A stretch of 7,577 bases of DNA from an uncultured Parvimonas sp. (GTDB taxonomy: Bacteria > Bacillota > Clostridia > Tissierellales > Peptoniphilaceae). The DNA lies in the NCBI GenBank assembly GCA_902470455.1, contig CABRGI010000035.1:1-7577 (forward strand), read 5' to 3'. This document shows positions 1 through 6,574 of this stretch, one piece after another; positions within the stretch are counted from its first letter, which is position 1, and every line of letters starts with the position of its first letter. The notes below the pieces were generated by a model that was not told the origin of the DNA, made no database searches, and saw only the letters and a list, made by a program, of their open reading frames with translations. The position numbers and the translations under genes were made by a program.

Positions 1-46
1 CCGGGTACCCACCCGATGCGAAGCATCGTGGAAGGGTTGGGTTTTT
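1..46 (+). repeat. GC-rich hairpin with T-tract, probable dispersed repeat or terminator (cut by window edge)
   Basis: An inner perfect stem CGATGC (14-19) / GCATCG (23-28) closes a GAA loop. An outer stem pairs CCCACC (8-13) with GGTTGGG (35-41), with one bulged T. Five T's (42-46) follow on the plus strand, as in an intrinsic terminator for a gene lying left of the window. The GC-rich block also contains the palindrome GGGTACCC at 3-10 and stands out from its AT-rich surroundings. The combination GGGTACCC plus GGAAGGGTTGGG resembles, from memory, a dispersed intergenic repeat of gut Firmicutes. The left end is cut, so its full extent is unknown. Confidence 0.5.
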
Positions 47-103
47 ATTAATTTATTTTTCTATAGTCAAATTATTATACTACTTTTCCCTTTTTTCTCC
101 ACT

Positions 104-133
104 AAAAAAGTGCCAATGATTGCTCATCGACAC
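104..133 (-). terminator. Rho-independent terminator of the ppdK operon
   Basis: Read on the minus strand, a 10-bp stem (plus-strand 110-119 against 124-133, including two G-U pairs) closes a GCAA tetraloop, a stable GNRA type. Six U's follow immediately (plus-strand A-run 104-109). It lies about 70 bases past the ppdK stop codon in the right orientation, with no other gene between, so it most likely ends the regulator-ppdK transcript. Confidence 0.75.
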
Positions 134-149
134 CTTTGTCATCAGTCTG

Positions 150-181
150 AATGGATAGCATTTCGCTATCCATTTTGTTTT
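150..181 (+). terminator. Plus-strand hairpin with T-rich tail
   Basis: A perfect 10-bp stem, AATGGATAGC (150-159) / GCTATCCATT (165-174), has a 5-base loop and runs into TTTTGTTTT. This is terminator-like on the plus strand. On the minus strand it lacks a U-tract and would just be a hairpin in the ppdK 3' UTR. No plus-strand gene is visible before it, so it may stop read-through from a gene left of the window, convergent with ppdK. The preceding TTTGTCATCAGTCTGA (135-150) looks, from memory, like a sequence commonly found next to such hairpins in gut Clostridia. Confidence 0.5.
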
Positions 182-201
182 ATATTTCTCTTAGTTAAAT
201 T

Positions 202-2826
202 TTATTTACTTTGTTTAATTTTTGCTTGTGCTGCTGCAAGTCTTGCGATTGGCACTCTGAAAGGAGAACATGATACATAGTCAATTCCTACAGAATTTAA
301 GAATTCAATTGTATCAGGATCGCCACCGTGTTCACCACAAATTCCTACATGAAGATGAGGGTTTGTTTCTCTTCCAAGTTTGAAAGACATTTTTACTAAT
401 TTACCAACGCCTTTTTGATCCAATTTTGCAAATGGATTAAAGTCGAATATTTTTTTATTTTCATATTCGTTTAAGAATTTTCCAGCATCATCTCTTGAAA
501 AACCGAATGTCATTTGTGTTAAGTCATTTGTACCATAACTAAAGAATTCAGCTTCTGTTGCGATTTCATCAGCAAGTAGGGCAGCTCTAGGAATTTCAAT
601 CATTGTTCCAATTTTGTACTTAATGTTTTCGTTCAATTCTTTTAGAGTCATTTCGATTTCTTCAACGATTTCTCTTTTTACATATTTTAATTCTTCAAGT
701 TCTCCAACTAATGGAATCATTATTTCAGGAGTAATTGAGATATTCAAATCTTTTTGTGCTTTTATTGCAGCATTTATTATAGCTTTTGCTTGCATTCTAT
801 ATATTTCAGGATAAGTAACTGCTAGTCTACAACCTCTGTGTCCAAGCATTGGATTTACTTCTTCCAAATCTGTGATTACATCTCTTAGATGAGACTCGTC
901 GATATTCATTTCTTTTGCCAAGTTTTTAATATCTTCGTCTTCATAAGGTAAGAATTCGTGTAGAGGTGGATCAAGTAATCTGATTGTCGCTGTTTTTTCT
1001 TTTAATACACAGTAGATATCATAGAAATCTTTTTCTTGCATTGGTCTGATTTTTTCTAATGCTTCAACTCTTTGTTCAGTAGTTTCTGAAAGAATCATTT
1101 GTCTTACAACAGGGATTCTGTCTTTGTCAAAGAACATATGTTCAGTTCTACAAAGTCCAATTCCTTCAGCTCCGAATTCAATAGCTTGTTTTGCATCTCT
1201 AGGGTTATCAGCATTTGCTCTAACTCCTAAAACTTTGATTTCATTTACCCAATCCATAAAGATTTTAAAGTTTCCAGTTAATTGTGGATTTAATTTTTCA
1301 ATTTCGCCTTTGTAGATAATTCCAGTTGTTCCGTCAAGAGAAATTATATCGCCTTCTTTGATAACTTCATTTTGAGTTTTTATAACTTTTTCGATTTCAT
1401 CAACTTTAATTTCACTTGCTCCTGCGATACAACATTTACCCATACCTCTTGCAACTACGGCAGCGTGTGAAGTCATACCGCCTCTTGCAGTTAAGATACC
1501 TTCAGCTTCAATCATTCCTTCGATATCTTCCGGTGAAGTTTCTTGACGAACTAAGATTACTTTTTCTCCTGATTTTACTGCATCAACTATATCTTTTGAG
1601 TGAAAATAAACTTTACCACTTGCAGCTCCCGGAGAAGCGGCTAAACCTTTTGATAAAATAGGAGTATTTTTCATCATTTCAGCATTGAAGATAGGGTGAA
1701 GAAGTTGGTCTAAACTCTTTGGTTCAACTCTTAAAATAGCTTCTTCTTTTGAAATTAATCCTTCATTAACTAAATCTACTGCTACATTTATTGCGGCATC
1801 TGTAGTTCTTTTTCCGTTTCTTGTTTGTAATAAGTATAATTTACCTTTTTCAATTGTAAATTCCAGGTCTTGCATATCTTTATAATGTTTTTCTAAAACT
1901 TTTGCAATTCTTAAGAATTCATCATAAACTTCAGGCATAATTTCTTTTAGCTTTTCAATTGATTCCGGAGTTCTAATACCTGCAACAACGTCTTCGCCTT
2001 GTGCATTCATCAAAAATTCTCCGAATAATTTATTTTCTCCTGTACTTGGATTACGAGAGAAAGCTACACCAGTACCACTTGTGTTACCCATATTACCAAA
2101 TACCATTGCTTGAACATTTACAGCAGTTCCTAGTGAATCATCAATACCATTTAATTTTCTATAAACGATAGCTCTAGGATTCATCCAAGATTTGAAAACG
2201 GCTTTAATAGCAATAATTAATTGATCGATTGGGTCTTGTGGGAATTCTTTGCCTGTTTCTTCTTTAAAAATTTTCTTAAATTTTTCAACTAATATTTTTA
2301 AATCTTCAGCAGTTAGTTCTGTATCTAACTTTACATTTTTTTCTTCTTTAATTCTGTCAAGTTCATTTTCAAAATAAATTTTTGGAATTTCCATAGCAAC
2401 ATCGCTGAACATTTGGATAAATCTTCTGTAACTGTCGAATGCAAATCTTTCATTATTTGTAGAGTTTGCAAGACCGATAACTGATTTATCATTAAGACCT
2501 AAGTTAAGAATAGTATCCATCATACCGGGCATTGATACGACAGCACCACTTCTTACAGAAAATAATAGAGGATTTTCTGTACTTGAAAAACTTTTTTGTA
2601 GCTTGTTTTCACAGTCTTTAATGTGATTTTTTATTTCTTCAATTAGACTCTCGGAAATTTTTTCGTCATTTTTGTAAAAATTATTACAAGCTTCTGTAGT
2701 AATAGTAAAACCAAAAGGAACATTTAGTCCAATGTTAGTCATTTCGGCAAGGTTAGCGCCTTTGCCACCCAATAAAGCTCTCATGTCTTTGTTGCCTTCA
2801 TCAAAATTGTAAACAAATTTGCTCAT
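202..2826 (-). CDS. ppdK: Pyruvate, phosphate dikinase (PPDK)
   Basis: This 874-aa cytosolic enzyme catalyses the reversible reaction pyruvate + ATP + Pi = PEP + AMP + PPi. In anaerobes it can serve PPi-linked glycolysis or PEP synthesis. All three domains are intact. The N-terminal ATP-grasp nucleotide domain (about 1-340) carries KGANLAEM at 22-29, SVRSGAVVSMPGMMDT at 90-105 and the LLQTRNGKR end at 332-340. The central phosphohistidine domain has GGMTSHAAVVARG at 449-461, with swivelling His454 and the regulatory Thr452 two residues before it. The C-terminal PEP/pyruvate TIM barrel (about 530-870) has GLCRTEHMF (557-565), GHRG (662-665), SYGTNDLTQ (763-771) and the catalytic Cys830 in GICGEHGGD. 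The length equals that of the well-studied clostridial enzyme. The ATG is set by GGAGG at 2833-2837. It lies 13 bases after the stop of its regulator, so the two are co-transcribed. Confidence 0.97.
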   Translation of the reverse strand: MSKFVYNFDEGNKDMRALLGGKGANLAEMTNIGLNVPFGFTITTEACNNFYKNDEKISESLIEEIKNHIKDCENKLQKSFSSTENPLLFSVRSGAVVSMPGMMDTILNLGLNDKSVIGLANSTNNERFAFDSYRRFIQMFSDVAMEIPKIYFENELDRIKEEKNVKLDTELTAEDLKILVEKFKKIFKEETGKEFPQDPIDQLIIAIKAVFKSWMNPRAIVYRKLNGIDDSLGTAVNVQAMVFGNMGNTSGTGVAFSRNPSTGENKLFGEFLMNAQGEDVVAGIRTPESIEKLKEIMPEVYDEFLRIAKVLEKHYKDMQDLEFTIEKGKLYLLQTRNGKRTTDAAINVAVDLVNEGLISKEEAILRVEPKSLDQLLHPIFNAEMMKNTPILSKGLAASPGAASGKVYFHSKDIVDAVKSGEKVILVRQETSPEDIEGMIEAEGILTARGGMTSHAAVVARGMGKCCIAGASEIKVDEIEKVIKTQNEVIKEGDIISLDGTTGIIYKGEIEKLNPQLTGNFKIFMDWVNEIKVLGVRANADNPRDAKQAIEFGAEGIGLCRTEHMFFDKDRIPVVRQMILSETTEQRVEALEKIRPMQEKDFYDIYCVLKEKTATIRLLDPPLHEFLPYEDEDIKNLAKEMNIDESHLRDVITDLEEVNPMLGHRGCRLAVTYPEIYRMQAKAIINAAIKAQKDLNISITPEIMIPLVGELEELKYVKREIVEEIEMTLKELNENIKYKIGTMIEIPRAALLADEIATEAEFFSYGTNDLTQMTFGFSRDDAGKFLNEYENKKIFDFNPFAKLDQKGVGKLVKMSFKLGRETNPHLHVGICGEHGGDPDTIEFLNSVGIDYVSCSPFRVPIARLAAAQAKIKQSK

Positions 2827-2839
2827 TTTTTTCCTCCAA

Positions 2840-3646
2840 TTACTTATTAATTTTTAATAGATGTTTTAAGATAATGTCAGCTGTTTCTTCGATAGCTTTT
2901 GCTGATACATCTATTACGGGACAGCCTATTTTTTTCATTATTCGGCTAGAATATTCAAGTTCTTCAAGTATTCTATTTGAATTTGAATAAATACTATTAT
3001 CAGGAAGACCTAAAGATTTTAGTCTTTCCTTTCTTATGCTTTCTAACTTTTCCGGAGAGTTTGTTAAGCCTATAATTTTTTTAGGCGAAACTTTAAATAA
3101 TTCTTCCGGTACCGGTGTTTCAGGTACTAGTGGAATATTTGCAACTCTAATATTTTTGTTTGCAAGATACATTGACAGTGGTGTCTTTGATGTACGAGAA
3201 ATTCCTATTATTACAAGGTCAGCAATTAAAACTCCTCTCGGATCTTTTCCGTCATCGTAACGAACGGCAAACTCTATAGAGTCAATTCTTTTAAAATATT
3301 CTTCATTAAGTTTTCTAAGAGCGCCGGGTGTATTTCCGGGAGCCATATTACTCACTCTTTGAATTGCTAAAATAGATGCAGAAAGTAAATCTACATTAGT
3401 TATAGAATGTAGTTCTGAAAACTTTTTAACATAATCCAAAAGTGGAGCATCAACTAAAGAATAAAACAAAATTGAATTCTCAGTATCTTTACATTTGTTT
3501 AGTATCTCTGAAAGGTCTGAAAACTCTCTTATATGAGAGAATCTTTCAAAAGTGTACTCAATGTTGTTGAACTGAGCGAGAGCGGCACGCGCAAGTTGCT
3601 CCGCAGTTTCTCCAGTAGAGTCGGAAATTAAAAAAATGTTAAGCAT
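2840..3646 (-). CDS. PPDK regulatory protein (bifunctional Ser/Thr kinase and phosphorylase, DUF299/kinase-PPPase family)
   Basis: This 268-aa cytosolic regulator belongs to the family of plant PDRP1, E. coli PpsR and Bacillus YqfL. Family members inactivate PPDK (or PEP synthase) by ADP-dependent phosphorylation of the threonine near the catalytic histidine, and reactivate it by Pi-dependent removal that yields PPi. Visible marks are the N-terminal ISDSTGETAEQLARAAL (7-23), APGNTPGALRKLNEEYF (102-118), YDDGKDPRG (130-138) and the P-loop-like GISRTSKTPLS (148-158). The target threonine, Thr452 of PPDK, is encoded by the next gene, which makes PPDK rather than PEP synthase the likely substrate. 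The ATG at 3646 follows AAGGAGG (3654-3660) with 7-base spacing. It is first in a two-gene operon with a sigma-A promoter just upstream. No CcpN-type repressor gene is present beside it. Confidence 0.94.
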   Translation of the reverse strand: MLNIFLISDSTGETAEQLARAALAQFNNIEYTFERFSHIREFSDLSEILNKCKDTENSILFYSLVDAPLLDYVKKFSELHSITNVDLLSASILAIQRVSNMAPGNTPGALRKLNEEYFKRIDSIEFAVRYDDGKDPRGVLIADLVIIGISRTSKTPLSMYLANKNIRVANIPLVPETPVPEELFKVSPKKIIGLTNSPEKLESIRKERLKSLGLPDNSIYSNSNRILEELEYSSRIMKKIGCPVIDVSAKAIEETADIILKHLLKINK

Positions 3647-3669
3647 TTATCTTCCTCCTTACTAAATAT

Positions 3670-3698
3670 ATTATAAACTTTTAATTAAGGAAATACAA
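3670..3698 (-). promoter_or_regulatory. Sigma-A promoter of the regulator-ppdK operon
   Basis: On the minus strand, TTGTAT (plus positions 3693-3698) is followed by a 17-base spacer and a perfect TATAAT (plus positions 3670-3675). Transcription would start near 3663, leaving a short leader of about 17 bases that contains the ribosome binding site. The -35 is weak but begins with TTG. The spacing and position support the call. Confidence 0.6.
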
Positions 3699-3799
3699 GT
3701 TTTTTAAAAATTTTACTTTTAAAATTAAATATGATAAAATTAGATGATAATATTAATTGATTATTCTTTTGATATATTAAAATAAGTAAATAAAATGAT

Positions 3800-3805
3800 T
3801 ATAAT
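3800..3805 (+). promoter_or_regulatory. Possible -10 box for the L,D-transpeptidase gene
   Basis: A perfect TATAAT lies 65 bases before the TTG start in the 210-base divergent region between the two operons. No convincing -35 is found 16-18 bases upstream (only TTAAAA at 3777-3782). In sequence this AT-rich a chance match is likely, so this is only a candidate. I see no riboswitch or other structured element in the region. Confidence 0.28.
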
Positions 3806-3857
3806 ACTTAAAATTATGGTATATATTAAATTATTATTAATATATTCTCATAAGAAT

Positions 3858-3862
3858 GGAGG
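3858..3862 (+). promoter_or_regulatory. Ribosome binding site GGAGG that fixes a TTG start
   Basis: GGAGG lies 8 bases before TTG 3871, the ideal distance. The upstream in-frame ATG at 3856 overlaps this Shine-Dalgarno sequence and has none of its own, so it is very unlikely to be the start. Confidence 0.85.
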
Positions 3863-3870
3863 TGTATTTT

Positions 3871-5271
3871 TTGATTAAAATTAGCAAAAAATCAGATTCA
3901 GGGAAAAAATTATTTAAAAAAATAGGAATATTTTTGGGTGCATTGATTTTATCAATTTATTTATTGGGAGTAATTATATTTTCATTTGTAACTTTACCAA
4001 ATACTAAAGTAAATGGAAATGATGTAAGTTATGTAATGATAGATGATGTTTTCAACAAAGATTGGACAGATGTTTCAATTAAATTAAATCGTGTTGATGG
4101 TAAGAGCGATTTTTTTAAACCTGAAAAGATTAATTACAAGGAAGAATATTTAGCCGATAAAAAAATATTGCAAAATCAATTTATTTGGCCAATATCATTT
4201 TTTACAAGTCGTGATTTTAAATTGGAAGTAAATATAAGCTATGATAATGATAAGTTTGAAGAGTTTTTAAAGAATACTTTGATTTTAAAAGGATTAAAGC
4301 ATCCGGAGGACGCAAAGATTATTTATAAAGATGGCAAATATGAAATTCAAAGTGAGATTTTAGGAACTTATACAACTAAAGAAAAACTAAAAGAGGCGAT
4401 TTTAATTGCTTTATCTGAAAGAAAAGATAGTATTGATATGAGCACAATTTCAGAGCAACCAAAGTTGAAAAAAGATGATCCGTCATTACAAGATGCTCTT
4501 TCAAAGTATGAAAAAATTTCGAAATTAAAGTATGAGTTTAATATCGGTTCAAATAAAGAAGTGTTAGACGGGGAAATTTTGGCAAATATTTTTACCTTTG
4601 TTGATGGTGAATTAAAGCCGGATGAACAAAAGGCAAGAGATTATGTCAGAAGACTTGCTATTAAGTATGATACTTTTGGAATGGATAGAAAATTCCAAAC
4701 TACCGGAAAGGGAGAAATTGTAGTTCCAGGGAAAGATGGAATTTATGGATGGCAAATAGATGTAAATAAGACAAAAGATATTTTAGTTGAAAAACTATTA
4801 AAATATGAATCTGATTCAATTGAACCTGTTTTTATACACAAGGGCTTATATTATGATAAATCAGACGATATAGGTAATACTTATGTAGAAATTGACTTAA
4901 CTAGACAACATATGTGGTTATATAAAGAAGGAAAACTTATTTTAGAGACAGATGTTGTTACTGGTGATGTTGGTAAAAAAGTTGAAACTCCTGTTGGTGT
5001 TATGAAAGTTTGGAGTAGAGAAAAGGATAGAAATCTTAAGGGCTTAACTCCTCAAGGTTATGATTATGTTGCACATGTTGACTATTGGATGCCTATTAAT
5101 TGGAAAGGTGTAGGAATTCATGACGCAACCTGGAGGAATGGGCAATTTGGTGGTAATATATACAAAACATCAGGAAGTTATGGTTGTATAAATACTCCAC
5201 TAGATAAAGTAAAACAAATTTACGATAATGTTCAAGTTAATACTCCGGTTATTATATATAAGAGCAAATAA
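3871..5271 (+). CDS. Membrane-anchored L,D-transpeptidase (YkuD domain, Ldtfm-like, with PG-binding-4 domains)
   Basis: This 466-aa cell-wall enzyme, counted from TTG 3871, would form 3-3 peptidoglycan cross-links or attach other groups to tetrapeptide stems outside the membrane. A basic N-terminus (1-17) precedes one membrane segment (about 18-40) that acts as an uncleaved anchor. Two PG_binding_4-like regions follow. The first, about 90-190, contains HPEDAKIIYKDGKYEI. The second, about 215-310, contains the family signature RRLAIKYDTFGMDRKF (260-275) and YGWQID (292-297). The C-terminal YkuD catalytic domain (about 337-465) has His417 in GIHDATW and nucleophile Cys439 in SGSYGCINTP. Length and domain order match Enterococcus faecium Ldtfm. 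One oddity is that the usual SHGC motif reads SYGC, with Tyr437 replacing the His. It is monocistronic, with its own terminator after the stop, and has no obvious link to the divergent ppdK operon. Confidence 0.93.
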   Translation: MIKISKKSDSGKKLFKKIGIFLGALILSIYLLGVIIFSFVTLPNTKVNGNDVSYVMIDDVFNKDWTDVSIKLNRVDGKSDFFKPEKINYKEEYLADKKILQNQFIWPISFFTSRDFKLEVNISYDNDKFEEFLKNTLILKGLKHPEDAKIIYKDGKYEIQSEILGTYTTKEKLKEAILIALSERKDSIDMSTISEQPKLKKDDPSLQDALSKYEKISKLKYEFNIGSNKEVLDGEILANIFTFVDGELKPDEQKARDYVRRLAIKYDTFGMDRKFQTTGKGEIVVPGKDGIYGWQIDVNKTKDILVEKLLKYESDSIEPVFIHKGLYYDKSDDIGNTYVEIDLTRQHMWLYKEGKLILETDVVTGDVGKKVETPVGVMKVWSREKDRNLKGLTPQGYDYVAHVDYWMPINWKGVGIHDATWRNGQFGGNIYKTSGSYGCINTPLDKVKQIYDNVQVNTPVIIYKSK

Positions 5272-5281
5272 AATATAAATT

Positions 5282-5323
5282 AAGTTTAGTAATTAAGGCT
5301 GTCTTATTTGCTAAACTTTTTTT
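5282..5323 (+). terminator. Two-tier terminator after the L,D-transpeptidase gene
   Basis: Outer stem AAGTTTAG (5282-5289) / CTAAACTT (5311-5318) encloses an inner stem TAAG (5293-5296 region) / CTTA (5303-5306 region). A run of seven T's (5317-5323) follows. It lies 10 bases after the stop codon. Its sequence closely matches the terminator at 6499-6544. Confidence 0.8.
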
Positions 5324-5372
5324 GTTTAAAATTGGATATAAAAAATCCATATTACAGTATTAAGCAAAGCAA

Positions 5373-5432
5373 ATCTCCTAACATGTCATTTCGACCGAAG
5401 TAAAACGGAGTGGAGAAATTTCATTGTGAAAT
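5373..5432. repeat. Degenerate copy of a dispersed 'ATTTCGACC-GGAGTGGAGAAAT' intergenic repeat
   Basis: The core TGTCATTTCGACCGAAG (5384-5400), then CGGAGTGGAGAAATTTC (5406-5422), is clearly richer in GC than its surroundings. It contains TTCG-AC-CGAA (5390-5399), and a second hairpin ATTTCA/TGAAAT follows (5418-5432). AAATCTCC (5371-5378) and GGAGAAATTT (5412-5421) are imperfectly inverted across it. From memory, this core is a widespread intergenic repeat in anaerobic Firmicutes, Fusobacteria and Bacteroidetes genomes. Only one copy is in the window, so the repeat status rests on that recollection. Its role is unknown. Confidence 0.55.
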
Positions 5433-5454
5433 AATGAAAGGTATGATGGAATAA

Positions 5455-5472
5455 TTATAATATATATTATAA
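5455..5472. repeat. Perfect 18-bp AT palindrome
   Basis: TTATAATAT / ATATTATAA is a perfect inverted repeat without a spacer, about 60 bases before the CPBP promoter. It partly resembles the TATTATA arms of the proposed GntR operator. In DNA this AT-rich it may be chance. Confidence 0.3.
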
Positions 5473-5528
5473 AGTTCTATATTTAGTGAAAGGGATTTTT
5501 ACAGTCAAAATTATTAATTTTCCAACTG

Positions 5529-5564
5529 TTGACTTTTTAATTTAATTGTATTATATATAGTATA
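5529..5564 (+). promoter_or_regulatory. Sigma-A promoter of the CPBP gene with overlapping GntR-like half-site
   Basis: TTGACT (5529-5534), a 17-base spacer and TATATA (5552-5557) form a good promoter. TGTATTATA (5547-5555) overlaps the -10 at exactly the position where the gntR promoter carries it. The right arm TATAGTAT (5556-5563) matches the inverted arm at 6 of 8 positions and directly abuts the left one, so this operator looks weaker and more compact than that of gntR. Confidence 0.65.
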
Positions 5565-5594
5565 AGAATAAATTTTGAAAATGGAGATTTAATT

Positions 5595-6485
5595 ATGGAA
5601 AATATGCAGGATAAAAAATGGTATGTTAATGTATTATATATATTGTGGATTTGTATAATAAGCTATGCAATTTTATTCATAAGCGAAATAATAGGAGGAT
5701 TATTTATATCTAGGTTAGTTAAGGTATTATTTACATCCGGATTAATTAGAGGTGATGTATATATTTATACATTTATTATGTATATTTTATTCATTGATAT
5801 ATGGATTGGAGTTCTTTTTGTACTATTCATTTTTAAAAATAATCATTATATTATTGATAAAATAACAACAAAGACTAAAGGAAATAATATGGCATATCTA
5901 TTTTGGGGATTATTTATAGGATTTGTGTTAAATGGACTCTGTGCATTAATTGCCATGATAAATGGAGATTTTACTTTACGATTTAGTCAATTTGAAATAT
6001 TTCGTGCTTTTGGTTTATTTTTCGCAGTTTTTGTTCAATCTTCTGCAGAAGAGTTATTATGTAGAGGATTTATGTATCAGAGATTATTAAAATCTACTAA
6101 TAGTCCGGCTTTTGCAATTATATTTAATTCACTATTCTTTGCGGCTTTACATTTGTTCAATAATGGAATGTCGATTTTGCCATTTTACTGTATATTAATT
6201 TTTGGCGTTTTAGCATCAATGCTTGTATATTACTTTGACAGTTTGTGGATGGTAATGGGATTACATGCAATGTGGAATTTTACTCAAAGTATATTATTAG
6301 GATTACCAAATAGTGGAAATAATGTTCCATACTCCATTTTCAAAATTGGGAGTTCAGTAAAGGGAAGTTTCGCTTATAATCCGATTTTTGGATTAGAAGG
6401 AACGATTTTCTCTTGTGTTTTGATGACCGCTTGTTGTGTGGCATTATATCTTTGGAAATCAAAGAAAAAAGTTGAAATGGTATAA
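5595..6485 (+). CDS. CPBP-family intramembrane metalloprotease (CAAX protease / Abi-like)
   Basis: This 296-aa integral membrane protein of about eight helices belongs to the CPBP (Rce1/Abi) family of glutamate-type intramembrane proteases. All three catalytic motifs are intact: EE at 152-153 with Arg157 in AEELLCRGF, FxxxH at 182-186 in FFAALH, and HxxxN at 224-228 in GLHAMWN. Bacterial members include bacteriocin self-immunity proteins and proteases acting on membrane peptides, but the substrate cannot be read from sequence. GGAGA at 5583-5587 lies 7 bases before the ATG. It is transcribed alone from a promoter that resembles the gntR promoter downstream and ends in a terminator at 6499-6544. 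The neighbouring GntR repressor is its probable regulator (inference). The C-terminus is a short basic tail, KSKKKVEMV, probably cytosolic. Confidence 0.9.
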   Translation: MENMQDKKWYVNVLYILWICIISYAILFISEIIGGLFISRLVKVLFTSGLIRGDVYIYTFIMYILFIDIWIGVLFVLFIFKNNHYIIDKITTKTKGNNMAYLFWGLFIGFVLNGLCALIAMINGDFTLRFSQFEIFRAFGLFFAVFVQSSAEELLCRGFMYQRLLKSTNSPAFAIIFNSLFFAALHLFNNGMSILPFYCILIFGVLASMLVYYFDSLWMVMGLHAMWNFTQSILLGLPNSGNNVPYSIFKIGSSVKGSFAYNPIFGLEGTIFSCVLMTACCVALYLWKSKKKVEMV

Positions 6486-6498
6486 AAATATTTAAAAT

Positions 6499-6544
6499 AG
6501 TTTAGCAATTAAGATTAAAAGTTTCTTAAAAGCTAAACTTTTTT
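6499..6544 (+). terminator. Two-tier terminator after the CPBP gene
   Basis: Outer stem AGTTTAGC (6499-6506) / GCTAAACT (6532-6539) and inner stem TTAAG (6509-6513) / CTTAA (6524-6528) are followed by six T's (6539-6544). Only one base separates the T-tract from the -35 box of the gntR promoter, so termination and initiation are tightly packed. Arms match the terminator at 5282-5323. Confidence 0.8.
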
Positions 6545-6545
6545 G

Positions 6546-6574
6546 TTGACTTTTTGTATTAGCTGTATTATAAT
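6546..6574 (+). promoter_or_regulatory. Sigma-A promoter of the gntR operon
   Basis: TTGACT (6546-6551), a 17-base spacer and a perfect TATAAT (6569-6574) give a strong promoter. The first ten bases from the -35, TTGACTTTTT, are identical to the CPBP promoter at 5529-5538. Confidence 0.8.

Larger units (their letters stand above)
5324..5528. other. Gene-free stretch between the transpeptidase terminator and the CPBP promoter
   Basis: Only very short reading frames occur here. It holds a weak TGGAT/ATCCA hairpin (5333-5349), a degenerate dispersed repeat (about 5373-5432) and an 18-bp AT palindrome (5455-5472). The rest is plain AT-rich sequence in which I see nothing more. Confidence 0.6.

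Noticed and set aside
614..814. Plus-strand reading frame of 66 codons
   Set aside because: Lies wholly antisense inside ppdK, has no ribosome binding site of note, and its composition follows the reverse of the enzyme gene.
1124..1315. Plus-strand reading frame of 63 codons
   Set aside because: Antisense shadow of the well-conserved PPDK C-terminal half.
1416..1661. Plus-strand Leu-rich frame of 81 codons
   Set aside because: Antisense shadow of the PPDK phosphohistidine domain; low-complexity Leu/Arg/Tyr composition is an artefact.
3036..3260. Plus-strand frame of 74 codons
   Set aside because: Antisense inside the PPDK regulator, across its P-loop region; no support as a gene.
3661..3870. 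Possible riboswitch or small RNA in the divergent intergenic region
   Set aside because: The sequence is almost all A/T with no GC-rich stems or conserved aptamer-like boxes; only promoter elements can be supported.
5371..5432. CRISPR or insertion-sequence remnant
   Set aside because: Only one repeat copy, no regular spacing, no transposase fragment and no visible target-site duplication.
5272..5594. Possible small gene or toxin-antitoxin peptide in the gap
   Set aside because: Frames starting at ATG here, for example near 5434, end within a few codons and have no suitable ribosome binding site.
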